Below are positions 8,905 to 18,544 of a DNA stretch of 64,000 nucleotides, piece by piece. The notes below the pieces were generated by a model that was not told the DNA's origin, searched no databases, and saw only the letters and a list, made by a program, of their open reading frames with translations. The stretch is from CG2-30-36-16 sp964372115 (GTDB lineage Bacteria > Bacteroidota > Ignavibacteria > Ignavibacteriales > Ignavibacteriaceae). The stretch is from assembly GCA_964372115.1 (NCBI GenBank), contig CAYJPN010000006.1, forward strand, positions 62,001-126,000. Reading direction: 5' to 3'. Position 1 is the first letter of the stretch; each line of letters begins with the position of its first letter. The position numbers were made by a program, and so were the translations under genes.

Positions 8905-9921
8905 TTATGGTTGATCTTCACTTTCGTTTAACTTAAATACCCTCAGCAAATAAAAAAGTGCAGGGAAGATTAACAGTGATCCGATCAGCAGCGCCCATGC
9001 CAGAAGATTTATCGTAACATCTGGAGCAGCAGAATTAAATAAAGTTAAGCTTTCGGCATCCTTAAAAACAACAATCTTTGGAAAATAAACAGAATAAAAT
9101 GCAGAGATAATAAACAAAAGTTGAGCGCCGGCTATTATTCGTGCGCGCCATATTTTTCTTTTCTCAATTGCTTTCCATAACAACGGCAGGGCGACTGTCG
9201 CTGCTAAAATAAACGCAAGGCTAACCGGGTTCGATATAAAACTCGATTCAAATCCGGTGTTCTCTAATATAGAAGCTAAAAAAACAAACGCACCGGTTAC
9301 CACCATTATAAATGTATATATTTTTGATTTTCGGATAAGTTCAGGTATCAGAATATCGTTATGGTTGTCACCTATTAAAAAGATGGATGCTGTAAAAGCA
9401 AATATCGCAGTTACGAACAACCCGGTAGAGATTGAAAATAAATTTAACCATGGATGCAGATAAGCCTCCCAAAACCCTGTGGGATGCATCATCATTTTAC
9501 CCGAAACAACTGCGCCAATAAGCATACCGAGAAAAAAGGAAACAATTAAACTTGATACAGCGAAAATTCGTGAATAAACTTCCTGTGAGTTGTCTTTGAT
9601 TGCGTCGTAGTGACGGAACGTAAAAGCCGTGCCTCTCAGAATAATTCCGACAAGTAATAAAATTAACGGAATGTAAAGTGTAATTGATATTTGTGTGTAA
9701 ATTGCCGGAAAAGCATTAAACAAAATTACAATTGTAATTATAAGCCACATATGGTTCGCTTCCCAGATAGGAGCAATTGCCTTTGTTACAACCGAACGGG
9801 TAATTTCTTTATTTTTGTTTTGAGTAAAAAGTTCAATAATACCGGCTCCAAAATCGGCGCCGCCAAGAAGACAATAAAGATAAACCGATGCAAGCAAAAA
9901 GAAAATTACGACATATAACAT
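8905..9921 (-). CDS. cydB: Cytochrome bd ubiquinol oxidase subunit II
   Basis: The 338-residue integral membrane protein has about eight or nine transmembrane helices. It carries CydB hallmarks: GGADFGAGI near the N-terminus, APIWEANHMWLI, RGTAFTFRHYD and a mid-protein HPWLNLFSISTG. With CydA it forms the high-affinity quinol:O2 oxidoreductase of the inner membrane, supporting respiration at low oxygen and protecting against oxidants. The ATG is 2 bp downstream of the cydA stop codon, so the two are co-transcribed. No cydX-like small ORF is evident downstream. Confidence 0.93.
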   Translation of the reverse strand: MLYVVIFFLLASVYLYCLLGGADFGAGIIELFTQNKNKEITRSVVTKAIAPIWEANHMWLIITIVILFNAFPAIYTQISITLYIPLILLLVGIILRGTAFTFRHYDAIKDNSQEVYSRIFAVSSLIVSFFLGMLIGAVVSGKMMMHPTGFWEAYLHPWLNLFSISTGLFVTAIFAFTASIFLIGDNHNDILIPELIRKSKIYTFIMVVTGAFVFLASILENTGFESSFISNPVSLAFILAATVALPLLWKAIEKRKIWRARIIAGAQLLFIISAFYSVYFPKIVVFKDAESLTLFNSAAPDVTINLLAWALLIGSLLIFPALFYLLRVFKLNESEDQP

Positions 9922-9923
9922 GA

Positions 9924-11252
9924 CTACTCCGCTGTCTTTAATTGTTCTTTAATAACATTTTCATCGAGGGCTTTTATTTGCCTGCGCATAAGCCAAATAG
10001 CAACGTATGATAAAATTAAATAGCTGATTGTAAAAATAAGTAGATGGAATATCTGTCCTGGAACCGGAGTAACAGATTCGGCAGTTGTTAATATCTTATA
10101 AATTATCCAGGGTTGTCTGCCAACTTCTGTAACCATCCAGCCTGCCTCAACGGCTATAAACCCAAGCGGTGTGCCTACTGCCGCAATTTTTAAAAACCGT
10201 GGGTGCAATAACCATTCTTTTTTCTTGAACCAAATTATCCAAAACAAAATGCCGAGTGCTGCGAGAAAAGTACCTAAGGCAACCATTACCTGGAATGAAA
10301 TGTGCGTTGTAGCTACCGGCGGCCATTCCTCTTTAGGGAATTCATTTAATCCTTTTACTTCCGAATTAAAATTTCCGTATGCTAAAAAACTAAGCGCTTT
10401 AGGAATTTTTATTCCATACTCTGTTATTCGTTTCTCTTCATCCGGTATTCCGCCTAATGTTAAACCCGCTCCCTTTTCTGTTTCAAACTGACCTTCCATT
10501 GCGGCAAGTTTTATCGGCTGACGTTTTGCAACGTCCTTTGCGCTAAAGTCGCCGCTTAACGGCTGAAGCACTGCTGCCACACTTCCAATTGATAGGGCAA
10601 TTATCATTGCGCGTTTATGCAATAAACTATTTTTTCTTTTCAGCAATAGTATTGCATGAAGACCCGCAACGGCAAATGCAGTAGCCTCGAAAGCTGCAAG
10701 AATCATGTGTAAACTTTGGCTAATCCATGCATCATTAAACATTGCTTTCCAGGGATCGATGTTTGTTGCCTGCCCGTTTACCCAATCGAATCCCGCCGGC
10801 GAGTTCATCCACGCATTTGCGGTTACGACAAATATTCCGGAAAGAACACCCGAAACACCAACAAGCAGTCCGGCTGTCCAGTGTATCCACGGTTTAAGTT
10901 TATTCCAACCATATAAAAATAATCCGAGGCATATAGCTTCAATAAAAAACGCCGTGCCCTCCCAGCTAAACGGCATACCTATGATTGCGCCCGCATGTTT
11001 CATAAACCCGGGCCAAAGAAGTCCGAGCTCAAAGGATAATGCAGTGCCCGAAACAGCCCCGATTGCGAAAAATATTGCAACTCCTCTACTCCAGGTTTTT
11101 GTTAACTGAAGATATGTTTCATCTTTTCGTTTTAGGTACAGCCAGTGAGAAACAACCATCAGAAAAGGCATCGTCATACCGATACATGCAAATATTATAT
11201 GAAAGCCAAGCGATAAACCCATTGTAAATCGGGCGGCAAGCAAATTATCCAA
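9924..11252 (-). CDS. cydA: Cytochrome bd ubiquinol oxidase subunit I
   Basis: The 442-residue membrane protein carries the heme ligands: His18 in SLGFHIIFA is the b595 ligand, and further helices carry the b558 ligands. The conserved GRQPWIIY motif is present. The length and compact region after about residue 250 indicate the short Q-loop subtype, as in many non-enteric bd oxidases. The start is TTG: an in-frame TAA lies just upstream and a GGAG ribosome-binding site sits 8 bases before the TTG. It is the first gene of the cydAB operon. Confidence 0.94.
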   Translation of the reverse strand: MDNLLAARFTMGLSLGFHIIFACIGMTMPFLMVVSHWLYLKRKDETYLQLTKTWSRGVAIFFAIGAVSGTALSFELGLLWPGFMKHAGAIIGMPFSWEGTAFFIEAICLGLFLYGWNKLKPWIHWTAGLLVGVSGVLSGIFVVTANAWMNSPAGFDWVNGQATNIDPWKAMFNDAWISQSLHMILAAFEATAFAVAGLHAILLLKRKNSLLHKRAMIIALSIGSVAAVLQPLSGDFSAKDVAKRQPIKLAAMEGQFETEKGAGLTLGGIPDEEKRITEYGIKIPKALSFLAYGNFNSEVKGLNEFPKEEWPPVATTHISFQVMVALGTFLAALGILFWIIWFKKKEWLLHPRFLKIAAVGTPLGFIAVEAGWMVTEVGRQPWIIYKILTTAESVTPVPGQIFHLLIFTISYLILSYVAIWLMRRQIKALDENVIKEQLKTAE

Positions 11253-11386
11253 AGGTTAACTCCGAAAATATCTTTAAAAAGGCATTTGTAAATTAAAAAA
11301 AAATACCATTGAATAGAATGATTTAATTTATTCAGCGTTATTCACAAAGCATTTTAGTATTCATTAATGAGTTTACTTTATAAAGG

Positions 11387-12841
11387 TTATAAAGTTTTTA
11401 TAAGCAGCGCAACATTTTCAATATGAAAAGTATGCGGGAACATATCTACCGGTTTTATTTTTAAAAGTTTGTACCCCGCCGCCGTAAAAAGTTTTAAATC
11501 CCTCACCTGTGTTGTCGGGTTGCAACTTACATAAACTATCTTTTGAGGCTGAAGTGATATTACATCATTCACTGTATTTTCATGCATCCCGCTGCGTGGG
11601 GGATCAATAACTATTACATCCGGTTTGGCAATATTTTTTTCGTTTACAAGCGGAAGAAAACTTTTATACAAATCGGCGGTAACAAAGTTTACATTGGTTA
11701 TGCTATTTAATTTTACATTTTCATTTGCGTCAGCCACAGCGGACTCAACAGTTTCAAAAGCATAAACTTGTTTTGCTTTACCCGAAATATAAATTGATAT
11801 TGTCCCCGCGCCCGAGTACAAATCGTAAACTATTTCGTTTCCGGTTAACGCCGCAAACTCAAGAGCGGCAGCATACAAATGTTCTGCCTGATGTGTGTTC
11901 GTCTGGAAAAATGAATTTGCGCTGATTCTGAATTTATACCCGCCGATGTAATCAAAGATAAAACCGCTGCCGAAAAATACTTTTTCATAATCGCCAACGG
12001 CTATTGCCGCTTTTCTAAGATTTATATTGTTGATGATGGTTTTTATTTCCGGCACTTCTTTTAGCAAAGCCGCGGTATACTCATTCATTAAGTCATCATC
12101 TTCGTAAGATGTTACAAGGTTAACCATAAGGTCATCGGCATTGTGCGATATTTTTATAACAAGATTTCGGAGGTACCCCTCGTGCGTTTTTGTAGAGTAT
12201 ATTGTTGTGCCGCGCGATTTGAAAAAATCGCGAGTAAAGTTTAATATTTTGCTGCTTACCGGAGCCTGCAGGTAACATTCGTTAATATCGAGAACTTTGT
12301 CGTACATTCCCGGTATATGGAGTCCGAGAGCAAAATTTCTATTTATATCACTGCCTAACGAAATTTCATCAACCGTAAGCCATCTTTTATCACTAAATGA
12401 ATATTCCATTTTGTTGCGGTAGTGGAAAATAATATCGGAAAGGAGGATGGGTTCTATTTCAAAATCACTCATGCCGCCGAGCCGGGTAAAAATTTCTTCA
12501 ACCTGTAATTGCTTATACTTTGCCTGCGACTGATAATTTAAATCCTGCTGCTTGCACCCGCCGCATGTTCCGAAATATTGGCATTCCGCTTTTACTCTTT
12601 CGGCAGATGGCGTTATAATTTCCGTCGCTTTGGCTTCGGCATATGTTTTTTTTATCTTAAATAGTTTTGCTTTTACAATGTCGCCGGGGTATGAGCCACC
12701 GACAAATACAACATATTTTTTTCCCTCATCGTTTTCTTCGCCGGGGAAAAATATTTCGCGGTTTACTTTCGCAATTCCTTTCCCTTCGAATGCGTATTTT
12801 TCTATTGTAAATTCGAGAACATCACCCTTTTTTATATTCAT
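11387..12841 (-). CDS. rlmD: 23S rRNA (uracil-C5)-methyltransferase RlmD/RumA family
   Basis: The 484-residue protein has an N-terminal TRAM domain (1-65, KGDVLEFTIEKYAFEGKGIA). The 4Fe-4S cysteine cluster CQYFGTCGGCKQQ lies near residue 87. A SAM-binding Rossmann domain follows (VYDLYSGAGTISIYI), with DPPRSGM and the catalytic Cys in VSCNPTT. Family members make m5U in rRNA or tRNA. RlmD (m5U1939) is the usual assignment for Fe-S-containing proteins, but site specificity cannot be proven from sequence. It overlaps the upstream methyltransferase gene by 4 bp. Confidence 0.88.
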   Translation of the reverse strand: MNIKKGDVLEFTIEKYAFEGKGIAKVNREIFFPGEENDEGKKYVVFVGGSYPGDIVKAKLFKIKKTYAEAKATEIITPSAERVKAECQYFGTCGGCKQQDLNYQSQAKYKQLQVEEIFTRLGGMSDFEIEPILLSDIIFHYRNKMEYSFSDKRWLTVDEISLGSDINRNFALGLHIPGMYDKVLDINECYLQAPVSSKILNFTRDFFKSRGTTIYSTKTHEGYLRNLVIKISHNADDLMVNLVTSYEDDDLMNEYTAALLKEVPEIKTIINNINLRKAAIAVGDYEKVFFGSGFIFDYIGGYKFRISANSFFQTNTHQAEHLYAAALEFAALTGNEIVYDLYSGAGTISIYISGKAKQVYAFETVESAVADANENVKLNSITNVNFVTADLYKSFLPLVNEKNIAKPDVIVIDPPRSGMHENTVNDVISLQPQKIVYVSCNPTTQVRDLKLFTAAGYKLLKIKPVDMFPHTFHIENVALLIKTL

Positions 12842-13533
12842 TTTTTTCTCGCCATAATTAATTTGAATCCCATGTGGGCATCGCCGCCAAGTTTTAAGTA
12901 CACATTGGATTCATGACTCATCTTGTTTAATAATTTTTTGTAGTACGAGCGCTGGCTGTCGTTCAAAGTGTCCATGTTGTCTTTTAATAATTTTGCGCTT
13001 CCCGCATAAAACTCTTTTAGTGTGCCTGATAAATCTTTATCCCAGAATACTTCAAAGTTTCGCTGCTCGTAATAACTAACAGCATCATCAGTAAACAACG
13101 GGTTTAGGTTTGAATAATCCCAAATATCCTGCACAAAGTTGGGCGGTTGTTTTGATAAATTAACAACCTCACCGATACAAATAACGCCTTCGGGTTTTAA
13201 TATTCGTTTTATTTCTTTTACAATTTTGTTTCGCCGCGTATCCGAAATAGACCCCTGTGCATAAACCGCATCGAACTGTTCATTCGCGTAATCGGTGTAT
13301 TCATAGTCCATAAGCTTTGCGGTTATTGCGGGAATATCCTCAGCCGCAAGCCGAGCAAGCATAAGCGACTCATGGTCTTCCACAATAACTTCAATTTTTG
13401 CGTCGGCATTTTGCAAAACAATTTTGGCGGCATCAACAGTGCCAGTACCGATCATTAAAATATTTTTATGAGCTATGCCGTAATGGTTTAAAAAATAACG
13501 GGCCTGTTCGCTCCCGCCGGGTAATAAAATCAA
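12838..13533 (-). CDS. Class I SAM-dependent methyltransferase
   Basis: The 231-residue protein has a Rossmann methyltransferase core. The glycine-rich motif I region is ILMIGTGTVDAAK, an acidic strand end is IEVIVEDHE, and FDAVYAQGSISD plus RILKPEGVICIGEVV correspond to motifs IV-V of small-molecule methyltransferases. The substrate is unknown. The most upstream start is TTG, preceded by GGAG seven bases away. The stop overlaps the rlmD start (ATGA), so the two form an operon. Confidence 0.75.
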   Translation of the reverse strand: MILLPGGSEQARYFLNHYGIAHKNILMIGTGTVDAAKIVLQNADAKIEVIVEDHESLMLARLAAEDIPAITAKLMDYEYTDYANEQFDAVYAQGSISDTRRNKIVKEIKRILKPEGVICIGEVVNLSKQPPNFVQDIWDYSNLNPLFTDDAVSYYEQRNFEVFWDKDLSGTLKEFYAGSAKLLKDNMDTLNDSQRSYYKKLLNKMSHESNVYLKLGGDAHMGFKLIMARKK

Positions 13534-13879
13534 GATAATCTCCGATAAAATTTGGTGCGCAAAGTTAAGAAATGATTGAGTGTAATAAAATTGAAATAAT
13601 GCTTATGTATCTCATTTTTTGTAAACCCTAAAAAATTTGAATAATGAAGTACTGTCCAATAATTTTACCTATGGGAATTATATTCATACATCATTTGAAT
13701 TTTATCTGAATAAATATGAAATAGAACTTTCACATGTCGAGACTTATAGGAATCTATATCATCTTCTGGTGGAGCTGGTATTTCAGAAGTCGTCGATGGA
13801 TGATAATGCCATTCATTCGCAAATTATCTTTTGGTAATAAATAGCTCTGGCTGCCCATTGAATGATATATAATTTTATT
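13534..13879. other. 346-bp gap with no confident gene
   Basis: This lies between the 5' end of a minus-strand methyltransferase gene and the 3' end of a minus-strand peptidase gene. A 39-codon plus-strand frame (13725-13844) reads like a membrane-protein C-terminus, with IYIIFWWSWYF followed by Arg/Lys-rich residues and a TAG stop. It lacks a credible start and may be a gene relic. A TTG-initiated 66-codon frame overlapping it shows no family features. Confidence 0.35.
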
Positions 13880-14566
13880 TTACGTTCTCAACTTTAACTG
13901 CCTTTTTAGCTGTTTATAATCCGGGCAATATTTTTCCACGAGCAACCAGAATTTTTGTGAATGGTTCATATAAACGAGGTGGCAGAGTTCGTGAATTATC
14001 ACATAGTCGATTACTTTTTCATTATGCTCAAGCAGCCTGTCGTTTAATGATATTGTGCCTTTTGATGAGCAGCTTCCCCAGCGCGATTTTTGTTTACGCA
14101 CCGTTACCCGCTTTACTTCAAAACCAAATCGTCCTGCTAAGTTTAATGTGCGCTGCGGAAGGTAAATTTTAGCCGCGTGTTTTCTATAAACCGAAAATAA
14201 ATCGTCTTTTGTTATAGTGGAATCCTGCGGACTTTCAATAAAAAGAATGTTTTCTTTTTTTCTGAATGTGTGCTTCTTTGCAAACAAATTAAAACTTTGC
14301 TCAATAATAGTTTTAATACCAAAAAGAAAATACTTTTTCGGCTGGACGATTAGATATTTTAAATTTTTACTTATCCATTCTCTTCTTATGTGAAGAAACC
14401 TTTTCCCTTCTTCAATCGGAACACGCGTCGGGATGATAAGTTCAAGCGAGTTGTTTACGATGCGCATCTGCAGCCGCTTTGCACGACTGCTTTTACGCAC
14501 CGTATAAAATATTTGCTCCCCGCCGATTATAATATAATCCGGCTGAAATAAATTTTTATTTGCCAT
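13880..14566 (-). CDS. YgjP-like M48 family zinc metallopeptidase (SprT-like, DUF45)
   Basis: The 228-residue protein has the YgjP/DUF45 layout. An N-terminal beta-rich part includes VRKSSRAKRLQMRI. The conserved QKSRWGSCSSKGTISLN follows, then the zinc motif HELCH near residue 190 and a third ligand in NHSQKFW. The family is predicted to be a cytosolic metal-dependent hydrolase. Some relatives have been reported as UTP pyrophosphatases, so 'peptidase' is a fold-based name. It is not in a tight operon. Confidence 0.85.
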   Translation of the reverse strand: MANKNLFQPDYIIIGGEQIFYTVRKSSRAKRLQMRIVNNSLELIIPTRVPIEEGKRFLHIRREWISKNLKYLIVQPKKYFLFGIKTIIEQSFNLFAKKHTFRKKENILFIESPQDSTITKDDLFSVYRKHAAKIYLPQRTLNLAGRFGFEVKRVTVRKQKSRWGSCSSKGTISLNDRLLEHNEKVIDYVIIHELCHLVYMNHSQKFWLLVEKYCPDYKQLKRQLKLRT

Positions 14567-14719
14567 TCTTTTTTAGTTCGGTTCTATATTCAGGTTATAC
14601 TTTTAAAGAAACTATAATATTCGGTTTCAAACAGATTTTGTTTATGATGTTCTCCCTGTCTTCTAATGTAGTTAATTACTTTTGAGACAGCCCCATATTC
14701 AGAGACAAACACCCGTTGT

Positions 14720-14740
14720 AACCGCTTTAGCGGTTTTTTT
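14720..14740 (+). terminator. Intrinsic terminator-like hairpin on the plus strand
   Basis: AACCGC and GCGGTT form a 6-bp stem with a four-base loop followed by seven T. The T-run is on the plus strand only, yet no plus-strand gene lies to the left. It is close to the cysS stop on the other strand, so it may be a one-sided relic of a bidirectional terminator or the end of an unannotated transcript. Confidence 0.5.
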
Positions 14741-14743
14741 CGC

Positions 14744-16159
14744 TTAGTCTATCGTAACTTTTTTGTAGGTGGTTCTTTCTTTTGAGTCCTGTAGTTCAAC
14801 ACCAAGCGCGTTCAGTTCATTCCTTATTTTGTCCGCCATTGAATAATTTTTATTCTGCTTTGCCTCGGTGCGCAGGTTTATCAGAAGCTCAATCAATTCA
14901 TTTTCGAGCGAAGCGCCGGTATCTTCTTTAGCGTTGAAATCAATTATACCGAGAACACCTCCGGCGGTGCGTTTTAAAAATTCTTTTACTTGAATGTAAA
15001 ATTTATGCCCCGGTTTTTCGTTTTCGGTAATAGCTTTGTTTACTTCGCGAATAAAATCGAATACCACAGCAACAGCCTGAGGCGAGTTAAAATCATCGTC
15101 CATCGCTGTTTCAAAAGCCTTATAAAATTTTTCAAAATCGAATTGAACTTCTTTTTTTTTGTCTTCCTCTTTTAACCCGGCGACAATTTTTAATTTTAAG
15201 TTTTCTAATTTTTCCAAACCCTTTTTCGAAGCTTGAAGAAGTTCTTCGCTAAAATTTAAAGGTCCTCCGTAATGAGTCTGTGCAAACAACAATCTTATTG
15301 CTTCAGCAGAATATACTTTTAATATATCGCGAGCAGTAAAAAAGTTACCGAGCGATTTACTCATCTTTTCATCATTTATATTTAAAAAGCCGAAGTGAAG
15401 CCAGTAGTTTACAAATGGTTTTCCGTTTGCTCCTTCGCTTTGGGCAATTTCATTTTCGTGATGCGGAAAAATCAAATCATTTCCGCCGGCGTGTATGTCG
15501 AATGTTTCACCAAGATGTTTGCAGCTCATAGCGGAGCACTCAATGTGCCAGCCGGGACGACCATTGCCCCACGGACTTTCCCAATACGGCTCACCTTTCT
15601 TTGCTTTTTTCCACAAAGCAAAATCGAGCGGGCTGTTTTTATCTTCGTTAATTTCAATTCGTGCGCCGGATTCGAGGTCTTCAATATTTTTACCGCTTAA
15701 TTTTCCGTAGCCGTTAAACAGTTTTACATTATAAAATACATTGCCGTTTACATTGTAAGCCATTCCTTTTTCTTCAAGGGTTTTTATCATCTTTATAATT
15801 TCATCAATGTGTTCTGTAGCTTTCGGGTAAATATCCGCCTTCTTTACTTTTAATTTGGCAATATCCTCCATAAAAGCATCAATATATTTTTGCGTTACTT
15901 TACCTGGCTCAACTTTTTCTTCGTTTGCTTTTTTTATGATTTTATCATCAACATCAGTAAGGTTCATTACAAACTTTACATTAAAGCCTTTATATTCAAA
16001 ATATTTTCTTATGATGTCCGAAACCACAAACGAGCGACCGTTGCCGATGTGAAAATAGTCATACACAGTAGGTCCGCACATATACATCTTAACATTCGAC
16101 GGCACAAGCGGTTTAAATTCTTCTTTTCTTTTTGTAAGCGTGTTATAAACGGTAATCAT
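14744..16159 (-). CDS. cysS: Cysteinyl-tRNA synthetase
   Basis: The 471-residue class I synthetase has Cys28 in MYMCGPTVYD and the HIGH motif as HIGN at 37-40. The zinc site region is ECSAMSC with GGNDLIFPHHENE, and the KMSKS motif is KMSKSLGN. The C-terminal DALR-type helical domain and short terminal segment are present, and the length is normal for the family. It charges tRNA-Cys in the cytosol. It is a single gene, divergent from the phosphate operon. Confidence 0.97.
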   Translation of the reverse strand: MITVYNTLTKRKEEFKPLVPSNVKMYMCGPTVYDYFHIGNGRSFVVSDIIRKYFEYKGFNVKFVMNLTDVDDKIIKKANEEKVEPGKVTQKYIDAFMEDIAKLKVKKADIYPKATEHIDEIIKMIKTLEEKGMAYNVNGNVFYNVKLFNGYGKLSGKNIEDLESGARIEINEDKNSPLDFALWKKAKKGEPYWESPWGNGRPGWHIECSAMSCKHLGETFDIHAGGNDLIFPHHENEIAQSEGANGKPFVNYWLHFGFLNINDEKMSKSLGNFFTARDILKVYSAEAIRLLFAQTHYGGPLNFSEELLQASKKGLEKLENLKLKIVAGLKEEDKKKEVQFDFEKFYKAFETAMDDDFNSPQAVAVVFDFIREVNKAITENEKPGHKFYIQVKEFLKRTAGGVLGIIDFNAKEDTGASLENELIELLINLRTEAKQNKNYSMADKIRNELNALGVELQDSKERTTYKKVTID

Positions 16160-16332
16160 TAATGTTCCTTAACAGTATTCAAATTGTTTTGCAAATATAA
16201 AAAAAGTAGAGGTTACGTAGGATGTTAATTTATACATCTGGCAAAGCCAGTTTGAAAGTTTTTTGATATTGTTCGTTTTTCGTAAAAATTTTAACCTTTT
16301 GGCGCCTTTTTATTTATAAAAAAACAGATCGT

Positions 16333-16372
16333 TTAACATTTAATAATTTAATAACATTGATTTAACAGTTAG
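16333..16372 (+). promoter_or_regulatory. Candidate Pho-box-like direct repeats upstream of the phosphate operon
   Basis: TTAACA (16333), ATAACA (16351) and TTAACA (16362) lie 53-92 bases before the porin start. The last two are spaced exactly 11 bp apart, the helical spacing used by PhoB/PhoP-type regulators (Bacillus PhoP uses TTAACA-like repeats). That this is a phosphate-starvation operator is inferred from position and periodicity only. Confidence 0.35.
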
Positions 16373-16424
16373 GTAATATTAAAAATATATTTTTGGGCGT
16401 CGAATTAAAAAAAGAGAAAGAATA

Positions 16425-17477
16425 ATGAGGAAAACATTATTATTAATAACTGTGGTACTGCTAAGTTTACAGGCTTCTGTTTTAGGGCAGGACAAATTAA
16501 AAATAAGCGGGTTAGCATTTGGAGATTATTTTTATAACATCAACAATGCCAACATTACAAAAAAAGATTTAAGCGGCTTCCAGTTTAGAAGAATTTATTT
16601 TACAACGGATTTTGCTGTTGCCGAAAATTTTGATTCGCGTTTTCGCCTTGAAGCGGATCAGAGCGCCAATTCGCTAACAAACGGAGGTAAGCTTGGTGTA
16701 ATGGTAAAAGACGCTTACTTAAAGTGGAAAAGTATTTTCAGCGGTTCTGATTTAGTTATGGGTATTTCTCCAACACCTGCATTTGACGCTTCGGAAGCTG
16801 CGTGGGGTTATCGTTCATTAGAAAAAACAATTTTAGACCTCGACGGAATCGTTTCTTCAAGAGATTTTGGTATTGATTTGAAAGGTAAGCTGACTGAAAA
16901 CGGTTCGGTTAATTACTGGGTGAAAATTGCTAACAATAGCGGCAATGCCCCGGAGACAGATAAATACAAAAGAATATATGGTTTATTAAAATTCAATTTA
17001 TCAGAAAATTTGCAGGCAACTGTTCACGCTGACTATGCCTTCAAAGCAAATAAACTTGACGCCTTTGACAACCAGGAAAAATCAAATAATCAGATAGTTG
17101 GTTCGGTATTCCTCGGGTACAAGCAGAAAGATAATTATTCAATCGGCATTGAGGCATTTACAAGAACAATTCAAAACAATTTTGCCAAAACAGCCGCAGA
17201 CGCACTACAAAATCAAACCAGTATTGGCGTCTCTGTATGGGCTTGGGGAGCATTATCTGAAACAATAAAATTAGTTGGCAGATTTGATAATTTCGATCCG
17301 AATACTAACAATGATACAGATGGGACTTCATTATTTATGGCAGGGGTTGATTATAAAGCAGCTAAAAATGTTAGCGTAATACCGAATGTTCAATTTTTCA
17401 ATTATCAAGCTAAAGACGCGTCCGGGAAATCCCAAAAGGATTTGACTGCCCGTGTTACTTTAGCTTACACATTTTAA
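16425..17477 (+). CDS. Outer-membrane porin, probably phosphate-related
   Basis: The 350-residue protein has a signal peptide (about 1-21, ASVLGQ) and alternating amphipathic strands ending in an aromatic strand (ARVTLAYTF). It resembles Bacteroidota porins of the OprO/OprP type: LKISGLAFGDYFYNI near the N-terminus, then FQFRRIYFTTDF and FRLEADQS. It is the first gene of a run with pstS 20 bp downstream, so I infer that it passes phosphate or phosphorylated solutes across the outer membrane. Specificity cannot be read from sequence. Confidence 0.75.
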   Translation: MRKTLLLITVVLLSLQASVLGQDKLKISGLAFGDYFYNINNANITKKDLSGFQFRRIYFTTDFAVAENFDSRFRLEADQSANSLTNGGKLGVMVKDAYLKWKSIFSGSDLVMGISPTPAFDASEAAWGYRSLEKTILDLDGIVSSRDFGIDLKGKLTENGSVNYWVKIANNSGNAPETDKYKRIYGLLKFNLSENLQATVHADYAFKANKLDAFDNQEKSNNQIVGSVFLGYKQKDNYSIGIEAFTRTIQNNFAKTAADALQNQTSIGVSVWAWGALSETIKLVGRFDNFDPNTNNDTDGTSLFMAGVDYKAAKNVSVIPNVQFFNYQAKDASGKSQKDLTARVTLAYTF

Positions 17478-17497
17478 TTATATTTAAGGAGAAAAAA

Positions 17498-18544
17498 ATG
17501 AAATTTCAAAAAATTATTTCGGCTCTTTTTTTTACGGTTGCATTTTCAATGTTAACCCACGCGCAACTCCAATTAAACGGTGCGGGCGCAACATTCCCTG
17601 CAGTTATTTATTCAAAATGGTTTGATGAATATAAAAATGCTACCCGTGTCCAATTTAATTATCAAGCAATCGGAAGCGGCGGTGGGATCAGACAGATTTC
17701 GGAAGGTACAGTTGACTTCGGCGCAACCGACGGACCTATGACCGATCAGCAGCTTGCTGAAGCAAAAAAGAAACAAGGAACCGATGTTCTTCATATTCCA
17801 ACGGTACTGGGCGCCGTGGTTGTTTGTTATAATGTACCTGGCATAAACAAAGGCTTAAATTTAAGCGGCGATGTACTCGCTGATATTTTCCTCGGCAAAG
17901 TTATTTATTGGAACGATGCCAAGATTAAAAAAGATAACCCGAAAATGAAACTTCCGAAAAAACCAATTGTTGTTACTCATAGATCGGACGGAAGCGGAAC
18001 TTCATTTATTTTTACTGACTATTTAACAAAAGTCAGCAAAACCTGGGAATCAAAAGTAGGCAAAGGAACATCAGTTAACTGGCCGGTGGGTCTTGGCGGA
18101 AAAGGAAACGATGGTGTTGCCGGCTTAGTAAAACAGACCGAAGGTTCTATTGGATATGTTGAGTTAGCATTTGCTGTAAAAAACAAAATTATGTATGCAA
18201 ATATGAAAAACGTATCGGGTAATTTTGTTGAAGCTACATTCCAGTCTGTTTCATCGGCTGCCGAAGGCGCCGCCAAAAATATGCCGGCGGATCTTCGTGT
18301 TTCAATTACCGATGCCGCGGGAAAAGATTCGTACCCGATTTCCGGTTTTACATGGCTGCTTGTTTACAAAAACATGAAAGATGAAGCAAAAGCAAATGCA
18401 ATGGTTAATTTCTTAAAATGGTCGATGGAAAAAGGTCAGTCTTTTGCAACCGGTCTTTTTTATGCACCGCTTCCAAAAGCTGTTATAAAAATGTGCGAAA
18501 AAAATATAAACTCAATTACTGCAAACGGTAAAAAAATTAAATAG
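17498..18544 (+). CDS. pstS: Phosphate ABC transporter substrate-binding protein PstS
   Basis: The 348-residue protein has a signal peptide (about 1-22, LTHAQ). Phosphate-binding segments are GAGATFPAVIYSKW, QAIGSGGGIRQI, DFGATDGPMTD and THRSDGSGTSFIF, all characteristic of PstS. It delivers phosphate from the periplasm to PstCA. A GGAGAAAAAA ribosome-binding region precedes the ATG. The TAG stop shares one base with the pstC GTG start. Confidence 0.96.
   Translation: MKFQKIISALFFTVAFSMLTHAQLQLNGAGATFPAVIYSKWFDEYKNATRVQFNYQAIGSGGGIRQISEGTVDFGATDGPMTDQQLAEAKKKQGTDVLHIPTVLGAVVVCYNVPGINKGLNLSGDVLADIFLGKVIYWNDAKIKKDNPKMKLPKKPIVVTHRSDGSGTSFIFTDYLTKVSKTWESKVGKGTSVNWPVGLGGKGNDGVAGLVKQTEGSIGYVELAFAVKNKIMYANMKNVSGNFVEATFQSVSSAAEGAAKNMPADLRVSITDAAGKDSYPISGFTWLLVYKNMKDEAKANAMVNFLKWSMEKGQSFATGLFYAPLPKAVIKMCEKNINSITANGKKIK

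Noticed and set aside
10705..11109. 134-codon plus-strand frame antisense to cydA
   Set aside because: It lies completely inside cydA and lacks a ribosome-binding site or family motifs.
13637..13837. 66-codon TTG-initiated frame in the gap at 13.5-13.9 kb
   Set aside because: No ribosome-binding site or family features. Another frame of the same DNA (13725-13844) looks more protein-like, so this is probably non-coding or relic DNA.
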